Part shown: piece by piece, positions 5,812-10,869 of the stretch
How the letters are laid out: each line of letters starts with the position of its first letter
How positions within the stretch are numbered: the first letter of the stretch is position 1
Assembly: GCA_900552585.1 (NCBI GenBank)
Contig: USAB01000061.1
Location: 1 to 10,869, forward strand
Direction: 5' to 3'
Length of the DNA: 10,869 bases
From: an uncultured Coriobacteriaceae bacterium
Lineage (GTDB): Bacteria > Actinomycetota > Coriobacteriia > Coriobacteriales > Eggerthellaceae
Notes under the pieces: model-generated
The model's database searches: none
What the model saw: only the letters and a program-made list of their open reading frames with translations
What the model was told of the DNA's origin: nothing
Translations under genes and position numbers: made by a program

Positions 5812-6312
5812 ATGAACCACAAAGTGCTGATATCCGCTTGCCTGCTGGGGGCGCACTGCCGCTTCGATGGCGCATCGAAGCCGAATGAGGCGGCGCAGCG
5901 CCTGTATGCGGCGAATCGCGATCGGATGGTGCCGGTCTGCCCTGAGCTGCTGGGCGGCCTGCCGCAACCGCGGACAGCAAGCGAGATCGACACGTCCTGC
6001 GAAGAGCTGTGCGTTCTGGGCGCCGCAGGCGAAGATCGCACGGAAGCGTTCGTTCAGGGCGCGCAGGCGTGCTGCTACCTTGCGGAAGAGGCGAACTGCC
6101 GCATTGCCATATTGAAGTCGAAGAGCCCCTCGTGCGGCAGCGGGCGCATCTACGATGGATCCTTCACGGGAACGCTTGTCCCCGGCAACGGCGTGGCTGC
6201 GGACCTGTTGAAGCGGATCGGCATCACGGTGATCGACGAGCACCGCTTGGCGCAGCTGGCCGATGAAGGCCGCTTGGACGATCTGTTCGACCGGCCGGAT
6301 GCCGTGTGCTAG
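5812..6312 (+). CDS. DUF523 protein, putative TudS-like Fe-S desulfurase
   Basis: Cytosolic protein of 166 residues from the DUF523 family. Characterised relatives (TudS) remove sulfur from 2-thiouracil using an iron-sulfur cluster held by three conserved cysteines. The signatures are SACLLGAHCRFDG (8-20), CPELLGGLPQPR (43-54) and ILKSKSPSCGSG (100-111). The three candidate cluster ligands are Cys10, Cys43 and Cys108. The chosen ATG has GGGAGG 6 bases upstream; an in-frame ATG at 5776 overlaps the lipoprotein stop and adds unlike residues. It follows the lipoprotein by 35 bases and could share its message, although its GC-rich codon use matches the rest of the genome, not its neighbour. It converges with the ferrochelatase gene, and I see no terminator in the 33 bases between them. 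The family call is firm; the substrate is inferred from relatives. Confidence 0.9.
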   Translation: MNHKVLISACLLGAHCRFDGASKPNEAAQRLYAANRDRMVPVCPELLGGLPQPRTASEIDTSCEELCVLGAAGEDRTEAFVQGAQACCYLAEEANCRIAILKSKSPSCGSGRIYDGSFTGTLVPGNGVAADLLKRIGITVIDEHRLAQLADEGRLDDLFDRPDAVC

Positions 6313-6345
6313 CAAGCGCCTGCCGGGGCGGATGTGCGTGCCGCG

Positions 6346-7368
6346 CTAAATGTCGGGAACGTGGTGCCGCAGCACGTGCAGGAACGTGTTCACGGCGCAA
6401 TCGCTGTCGTTCAGCGGCGGCACGGTGATAAAGCGCTCGGGGTCCCCGCCGCCGTCCGTGAAGGTAGGCTCCAGCTCGTGCGGGATATCCCAGAGCGTTT
6501 CCAGGCAGTCTGCCGAGAACCCCGGGGTGGTGAAGAACACGCGGCCCGTCAGCTGCCCGGCGGCCATCGCACGCCCCCATTCGGGCAGCACGTCGCGGGC
6601 AAGCGGCCCCATCCAGTGCTCCGGGTGCGGGCCGAACACGCTGGAATAGCAGATGGCCCAGGAGCCCGCGGGTGCATTGAGGAGGGCCGCGATCTCCTCA
6701 ATGCTGGCGCGGATCTGATCCACATACGTATCGCCAGCGCGCCGATCCTTCAGTGGGATGGAATGGAAGTCGAACAGGATGCGGTCGCCCGGTTCGCCGT
6801 ATCCTGCGGCGCGGATAGTGTCCGCAACGGATTCGCAGTAGATCCGGTCATCGCCGTAATGGTCGACGAACGCAGTGGGCACGTCCCAGTTCATTGCGGG
6901 GAACGTGCGCTGGAAGGAATCGCGGACGGAGCCGGTGATGCAATACGCGCTCTGCGGGTAGGCGGGCAGCACCGTCAAGCTGCGGCACCCCTCTTCCTTC
7001 AGCTGCCGGCATGCATCCGCAAGGGAATGCTGCCCATAGCTCATGCCGATGCGGACGCGCGTTTCGCAGCCGGAGGCGCGCAATGCGCGCTCCAGCTTCG
7101 CGGCAAGGCGCTGTTCGTACACGATGAGCGGCGACCCTTCGTCCATCCAGACCGCCCGGTAGCGTTGCGCGGAAGTATACTGGCGCTTCGGCAGGATAGC
7201 CTTCGTAACAAGGAGCTTCCAGAACCAGCGCGGCAGCTGGACGATGCGGTCGTCCAGCAGGAATTCCGCCAGATAGGCGTACACGGCCTCCGGCGTCGGC
7301 GCATCGGGCGAGCCGGTGTTGGCGATGATGACGCCCGCGGGGCCGTTATGTTGCGCTTCGCTTCGCAT
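6346..7368 (-). CDS. hemH: Ferrochelatase
   Basis: Inserts Fe2+ into a porphyrin to make heme. The 340-residue product has the N-terminal NTGSPDAPTPEAVYAYL, then RYRAVWMDEGSPL (69-81), LPAYPQSAYCITGSVRD (134-150), the metal-site His202 in FHSIP, the FGPHPEHWMGP segment (245-255), and Glu290 in PGFSADCLETLWDI (282-295). His202 and Glu290 correspond to the conserved catalytic His/Glu pair. The wording PDAPTPEAV and PGFSADCLETL is what I know from proteobacterial (protoporphyrin) ferrochelatases rather than the coproporphyrin type usual in Actinomycetota and Firmicutes. I chose the ATG at 7368, with AAGGAG 3 bases upstream. The ATG at 7413 would add 15 polar residues and has a poorer site. No other heme gene is in the window. 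It is divergent from the symporter gene. Confidence 0.92.
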   Translation of the reverse strand: MRSEAQHNGPAGVIIANTGSPDAPTPEAVYAYLAEFLLDDRIVQLPRWFWKLLVTKAILPKRQYTSAQRYRAVWMDEGSPLIVYEQRLAAKLERALRASGCETRVRIGMSYGQHSLADACRQLKEEGCRSLTVLPAYPQSAYCITGSVRDSFQRTFPAMNWDVPTAFVDHYGDDRIYCESVADTIRAAGYGEPGDRILFDFHSIPLKDRRAGDTYVDQIRASIEEIAALLNAPAGSWAICYSSVFGPHPEHWMGPLARDVLPEWGRAMAAGQLTGRVFFTTPGFSADCLETLWDIPHELEPTFTDGGGDPERFITVPPLNDSDCAVNTFLHVLRHHVPDI

Positions 7369-7394
7369 CTGCTCCTTCTCGTCCGCCCGGTCGC

Positions 7395-7424
7395 TTTCGT
7401 TTTCGATGGGCATCCTACTATAAT
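7395..7424 (+). promoter_or_regulatory. Probable promoter of the symporter gene
   Basis: A perfect TATAAT (7419-7424) lies in the hemH-symporter gap, with only a weak -35 (TTTCGT, 7395-7400, 18-base spacer). It predicts a leader of about 44 bases to the GTG at 7475. The reverse strand of the same site reads TATAGT, so the region may fire in both directions. Confidence 0.45.
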
Positions 7425-7474
7425 GAGGCGACTCGGCGCAGGGGATGCCGACGAAGGGGAGAGGAAATCGAACA

Positions 7475-8869
7475 GTGGCGAAATCGCGCGAGAGGTTTTC
7501 AAGCAACCTGGGCTTTCTGTTGGTAAGCGCCGGTTGTGCGGTAGGTTTGGGAAACGTCTGGCGCTTCCCGTATATCACGGGGGAATACGGCGGCGGCGCC
7601 TTCATCATCATGTACGTGGTGTTCCTGCTCATCTTCGGCCTGCCCATCCTGACCATGGAATTCTCCGTGGGACGCGCCAGCCAGCGCTCCATCGGGCGCG
7701 CATTCGACGAGTTGGAGCCTGCGGGATCGCACTGGCACCGCTACAAGTGGGTCGGCCTGCTGGGCAACCTGCTGCTGATGATGTTCTACACCACCGTTGC
7801 CGGGTGGATGTTCGCATACTTCTTCAAGATGGCGTTCGGCGAGTTCAACGGCCTGTCCGTGGACCAGACGGGTGCCGTGTTCAACAATCTGCTGGCCGAC
7901 CCGGTGCAGCTTGCGGCGTGGATGATCGTGGTCTGCGTGCTGGGCATGCTGGTGTGCGCCATGGGTGTGCAGAACGGTGTGGAGCGCGTGACGAAGGTCA
8001 TGATGTCGGCGCTGTTCGTGATTTTGGCAGTGCTGTGCGTTCGCTCCGTGACGCTGGATAACGCCTCCGCGGGCCTGGCATTCTACCTGATGCCCGATTT
8101 CTCGCGCATGTTCGGCGACGGCATCTGGAGCTTCGGCCAGGCCGTGTACGCCGCCATGGGCCAGTCGTTCTTCACGCTGTCCCTAGGCATCGGCGCCATG
8201 GCCATCTTCGGCAGCTACCTGGACAAGGAGCGCCGCATGTTCGGTGAGGCGCTGTCCGTGGGCGCTCTGGACACGCTGGTGGCGTTCATGGCGGGACTGG
8301 TCATCTTCCCGGCCTGCTTCTCGTTCAGCGTGGACCCCGGCCAGGGGCCCAGCCTGGTGTTCGTTACGCTGCCGAACGTGTTCCAGCAGATGTGGGCGGG
8401 ACAGCTGTGGGGCAGCCTGTTCTTCCTGTTCATGGGCTTCGCGGCGCTGTCCACCATCATCGCCGTGTTCGAGAACATCCTGCGCATCTCCATGGACAAT
8501 TGGGACTGGACGCGCCGCAAGGCCGTGACAGTGTGGCTGCCCAGCATCATCGTGCTGTCGCTGCCGTGCCTGCTGGGCTTCAACGTGCTGTCCGGCGTCA
8601 CCGTTCCCGCTATCGGCGACATCCAGTCGTTCGAGGACTTCCTGGTGTCGAACAACGTGCTGCCGCTGGGCAGCCTGCTGTTTGTGATGTTCTGCACCGG
8701 CAAGCGCGGCTGGGGATGGGAGAACTTCCTGGCGGAGGCGAATGCGGGCACCGGCGTCCGTTTCCCGCGCTGGCTGTACGGATGGGCGAAATACGGAATT
8801 CCCACGTTGGTACTGGTAGTGTTCGCCATGGGCTATGCGCCCCTCATCCGCGCATGGCTGGGCATGTGA
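7475..8869 (+). CDS. Sodium-dependent transporter, neurotransmitter:sodium symporter (SNF) family
   Basis: Inner-membrane Na+-coupled importer, most likely of an amino acid or related amine; the substrate cannot be read from the sequence. The 464-residue product starts GTG; GAGG ends 10 bases upstream. An ATG at 7445 would add 10 polar residues but has no spaced ribosome site. About 11 membrane segments are visible. TM1 holds AVGLGNVWRFPY (22-33) with Ala22 and Asn27, the equivalents of LeuT Na+-site residues. TM2 begins GGGAF and runs to EFSVGR. The unwound TM6 region is SFFTLSLGIGA (231-241), very close to LeuT. TM8 is around FMGFAALSTIIAVFENI (319-335). Eleven rather than twelve segments is common in bacterial members. 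It is expressed alone, divergent from hemH, and followed by a stem-loop without a U-tract. Confidence 0.93.
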   Translation: MAKSRERFSSNLGFLLVSAGCAVGLGNVWRFPYITGEYGGGAFIIMYVVFLLIFGLPILTMEFSVGRASQRSIGRAFDELEPAGSHWHRYKWVGLLGNLLLMMFYTTVAGWMFAYFFKMAFGEFNGLSVDQTGAVFNNLLADPVQLAAWMIVVCVLGMLVCAMGVQNGVERVTKVMMSALFVILAVLCVRSVTLDNASAGLAFYLMPDFSRMFGDGIWSFGQAVYAAMGQSFFTLSLGIGAMAIFGSYLDKERRMFGEALSVGALDTLVAFMAGLVIFPACFSFSVDPGQGPSLVFVTLPNVFQQMWAGQLWGSLFFLFMGFAALSTIIAVFENILRISMDNWDWTRRKAVTVWLPSIIVLSLPCLLGFNVLSGVTVPAIGDIQSFEDFLVSNNVLPLGSLLFVMFCTGKRGWGWENFLAEANAGTGVRFPRWLYGWAKYGIPTLVLVVFAMGYAPLIRAWLGM

Positions 8870-8892
8870 CGCAGCGTTTCTGACGCCCGTTC

Positions 8893-8933
8893 GGCCCGTT
8901 GCGCCGTGCTCTGCATCCGGTGCGCTTCGGGCC
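8893..8933. repeat. GC-rich stem-loop after the symporter gene
   Basis: GGCCCG (8893-8898) pairs with CGGGCC (8928-8933). After a TT/TT internal loop, GCGC (8901-8904) pairs with GCGC (8922-8925). The 10-mer GGCCCGTTGC also occurs as a direct repeat at 8893-8902 and 8930-8939. No U-run follows, so it is not a classical intrinsic terminator, but it may protect the 3' end of the message. Confidence 0.45.
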
Positions 8934-9001
8934 CGTTGCCCCTGGTGCGCTACTGCGGACCGCTCCAAAATGGCGGGACTATGACGTTACGGTACCGATT
9001 C

Positions 9002-9029
9002 TTGCACTGTCTCCGCGCGCTACTATAAT
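9002..9029 (+). promoter_or_regulatory. Sigma-70-type promoter of htpG
   Basis: TTGCAC (9002-9007) and a perfect TATAAT (9024-9029) are separated by 16 bases. The expected start point, around 9036, falls at the first base of the CIRCE element. Confidence 0.8.
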
Positions 9030-9035
9030 CGCTAG

Positions 9036-9062
9036 TTAGCACTCGAAGGGCGAGACTGCTAA
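9036..9062 (+). promoter_or_regulatory. CIRCE element, operator for the heat-shock repressor HrcA
   Basis: TTAGCACTC (9036-9044), nine bases, then GACTGCTAA (9054-9062). The consensus is TTAGCACTC-N9-GAGTGCTAA; the left arm is exact and the right arm differs at one base. It lies 7 bases after the -10 hexamer, the normal place for HrcA to block transcription. HrcA itself is not in the window. Confidence 0.92.
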
Positions 9063-9148
9063 TTCGGGGGGAACGCGTACTTCCGGTACCATGCCGTGCG
9101 CCGGCTTCCCCTGCACTTGTGGTCGCGATGCCCGCTGCATATACGCAT

Positions 9149-9173
9149 GCCGCATGCACGCATGCCATGCGGC
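9149..9173 (+). other. Leader hairpin just before the htpG ribosome site
   Basis: GCCGCATG (9149-9156) and CATGCGGC (9166-9173) form an 8-bp perfect stem with a 9-base loop. It ends a few bases before the AAGGGAAAGG ribosome site. The 9-mer ACGCATGCC is repeated at 9143-9151 and 9158-9166, so other pairings are possible. A further leader segment CTTCCCC (around 9105-9111) could pair with the ribosome site. Confidence 0.5.
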
Positions 9174-9186
9174 TTGAAGGGAAAGG

Positions 9187-10869
9187 ATGCCTGCCTCTAT
9201 GAGGAAATTCAAGACGGAGAGCAAGAAGCTGCTCGACCTGATGATCAACTCCATCTACACGAACCGCGAGATATTCCTGCGCGAACTCATCTCGAACGCG
9301 TCCGACGCCGAGGACAAGCTGTACTTCAAGAGCCTGACGGACCACAGCATCCAGCTGGGCAAGGACGAGCTGAAGATCCGCGTCTCGTTCGACAAGGATG
9401 CCCGCACCATCACGGTGTCCGACAACGGCATCGGCATGAACGCCGACGACCTGGAGAAGAACCTGGGCACCATCGCGCATTCCGACAGCCTGGAGTTCAA
9501 GGAGGCCGAAGAGGCCGCAAAGAGCGACGACGTGGATATCATCGGCCAGTTCGGCGTGGGCTTCTACTCCGCATTCATGATTGCCAGCAAGGTGAAGGTT
9601 ATCACGCGCCGTTACGACAGCGACCAGGCATACGAGTGGGAGAGCGACGGCATCGAGGGCTACACCATCTCTGAGGCGCAGAAGGATTCGCGCGGCACGG
9701 ACATCATCCTGACCGTGAAGGACGGCACCGCCGAAGACGGCTACGACGACTTCCTGGACGAGACGTGCCTGCAGATGCTGATCAAACGCTACAGCAACTA
9801 CGTGCGCTATCCCATTGTCATGGACGTCACGGTGCACCGCCCGCTGCCGAAGCCGGAGGATGCCGGCGACGACTACCAGGTGCAGTACGAGGACGTGGTG
9901 GAAGAGCAGACCATCAACTCTATGGTGCCCATCTGGAAGAAGCGCAAGTCCGACGTCTCGGACGAGGAGTACCACGAGTTCTACAAGTCGCAGTTCCATG
10001 ACTTCGCGGACCCGCAGCGCGTCATCAGCTTCCACGCCGAGGGCGCCATCTCGTACGATGTGCTGCTGTTCATCCCCGGCCATGCGCAGTACGACCTGTA
10101 CAGCCGCGACTTCAAGAAGGGCCTGCAGCTGTACAGCTCGAACGTGCTGATCATGGACAAGTGCGAAGAGCTGCTGCCGGATTGCTTCAACTTCGTCGTG
10201 GGTGTGGTCGACAGCCAGGACCTGCACCTGAACATCTCGCGCGAGACGCTGCAGCAGAACCGCGAGCTGCGCGCCATTGCGAACCGCATCGAGAAGAAGA
10301 TCAAGCAGGAGCTTGTGAAGATGCGCGACAAGGAGCGCGACGAGTACGAGAAGTTCTGGAGCAACTTCGGCCGCAGCCTGAAGTACGGCCTGTACATGAG
10401 CTACGGCATGCGCAAGGACCTGCTGGCGGACCTGCTCATGTTCCATTCCGCAAAACAGAAGAAACTCATCACGCTGGACGACTACCTGGCGGATGCCGGC
10501 GAGGATGCGAAGGGCATCTTCTACGCCATGGGCGACTCTGTGGACCGCATGGGCAAGATGCCGCTGGTGCGCGGTGTGCTCGACCGGGGCTGCGACGTGC
10601 TGCTGTGCCATGACGAGATGGACGAGTTCTGTTTCCAGAGCATCGGCAGCTACCAGGATAAGGAGTTCAAGAACGTCGCCGGTGGCGACCTGGGCCTGGA
10701 TTCCGAATCCGACAAGGCGGCGGCAGATGCTGCCAACGAGGCGAATAAGGATCTGTTGAACGCCATGAAAGAGGCGCTGGGCGACCGCGTGACGAAGGTC
10801 GTGGCCTCCAGCCGCCTGGGCGATGCCGCAGCTGCCGTAACGGCGGGAGGGGACGGGTGTGACCTTCTC
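9187..10869 (+). CDS. htpG: HtpG, Hsp90-family molecular chaperone (3' end outside the window)
   Basis: ATP-dependent cytosolic chaperone. 561 residues are visible and the frame is still open at the window end; by comparison with the family (about 620-650) some tens of residues are missing. The N-terminal GHKL ATPase domain has LRELISNASDAEDKL with catalytic Glu33 and Mg-binding Asn37, DNGIGM with Asp79, and GQFGVGFYSAF (120-130). In the middle domain are YVRYPI and the segment GVVDSQDLHLNISRETLQQN, typical of the Arg-containing catalytic loop. The lid reads GTIAHSDS where GTIAKSGT is usual. ATG 9187 is chosen because AAGGGAAAGG precedes it; ATG 9199 is a possible later start. The promoter and CIRCE element upstream make it a heat-induced, HrcA-repressed gene. 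Confidence 0.96.
   Translation, partial: MPASMRKFKTESKKLLDLMINSIYTNREIFLRELISNASDAEDKLYFKSLTDHSIQLGKDELKIRVSFDKDARTITVSDNGIGMNADDLEKNLGTIAHSDSLEFKEAEEAAKSDDVDIIGQFGVGFYSAFMIASKVKVITRRYDSDQAYEWESDGIEGYTISEAQKDSRGTDIILTVKDGTAEDGYDDFLDETCLQMLIKRYSNYVRYPIVMDVTVHRPLPKPEDAGDDYQVQYEDVVEEQTINSMVPIWKKRKSDVSDEEYHEFYKSQFHDFADPQRVISFHAEGAISYDVLLFIPGHAQYDLYSRDFKKGLQLYSSNVLIMDKCEELLPDCFNFVVGVVDSQDLHLNISRETLQQNRELRAIANRIEKKIKQELVKMRDKERDEYEKFWSNFGRSLKYGLYMSYGMRKDLLADLLMFHSAKQKKLITLDDYLADAGEDAKGIFYAMGDSVDRMGKMPLVRGVLDRGCDVLLCHDEMDEFCFQSIGSYQDKEFKNVAGGDLGLDSESDKAAADAANEANKDLLNAMKEALGDRVTKVVASSRLGDAAAAVTAGGDGCDLL

Larger units (their letters stand above)
8870..9186 (+). other. Intergenic regulatory stretch upstream of htpG
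   Basis: It contains, in order, the GC-rich stem-loop, a promoter, a CIRCE operator overlapping the expected start site, and a leader of about 150 bases with a hairpin directly before the ribosome site. I see no protein gene in it. Confidence 0.7.

Noticed and set aside
6334..8061. Plus-strand open frame of 575 codons over hemH and the start of the symporter gene
   Set aside because: It is a shadow of two well-supported genes (ferrochelatase on the minus strand, SNF symporter in another frame) and resembles no family.
8950..10611. Antisense open frame of 553 codons opposite htpG
   Set aside because: It is His/Val/Leu/Gln-rich in the way typical of a GC-rich gene read backwards. htpG on the plus strand has all family motifs, a promoter and a ribosome site.
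1..10869. CRISPR arrays, insertion sequences, tRNA or rRNA genes
   Set aside because: I saw no regularly spaced repeats, transposase motifs or tRNA-like cloverleaf by eye. A covariance or tRNAscan search could still find something I missed.

Overview
The window is a stretch of a high-GC bacterial chromosome. I read it as an actinobacterium of the Coriobacteriia/Eggerthellaceae type. That is inference from base composition, gene content and a CIRCE-type heat-shock operator; no marker gene in the window proves it. Most genes are strongly GC-rich (41 of 60 bases at 8221-8280 are G or C). A central segment is clearly different (18 of 60 at 4201-4260; 26 of 60 at 5101-5160).

Layout. (1) 1-2960: the tail of a purine operon, purM (5' end outside the window), purN and purH, tightly packed and closed by an intrinsic terminator. 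These encode the AIR synthase, GAR transformylase and AICAR transformylase/IMP cyclohydrolase steps of de novo IMP synthesis. (2) 3014-4119, minus strand: a TetR-type regulator and, upstream of it, a short flavodoxin with its own terminator between the two. (3) 4120-4630: an AT-rich gene-free stretch with a perfect 23-bp palindrome, a thrice-repeated 9-mer, a distant inverted repeat, and an intrinsic terminator only 22 bases before the next start codon. (4) 4631-5776: a low-GC lipoprotein gene whose C-terminal half is an internally duplicated Cys-containing domain. (5) 5812-6312: a DUF523 (TudS-like) putative Fe-S desulfurase. (6) 6346-7368, minus strand: a ferrochelatase that reads like the proteobacterial protoporphyrin type. 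(7) 7475-8869: a sodium:neurotransmitter-type symporter, divergent from the ferrochelatase. (8) 8870-9186: a regulatory stretch with a good sigma-70-type promoter, a CIRCE operator for HrcA at the expected start site and a hairpin in the leader. (9) 9187-end: htpG, the Hsp90 chaperone, cut by the window end.

The most checkable observations are the CIRCE element that puts htpG under HrcA, the palindromic operator candidate upstream of the flavodoxin/TetR pair, and the attenuator-like terminator before the duplicated-domain lipoprotein. I do not see a clear new multi-gene system (no phage, CRISPR, transposase or toxin-antitoxin genes). The least explained segment is the AT-rich island at 4140-5776.
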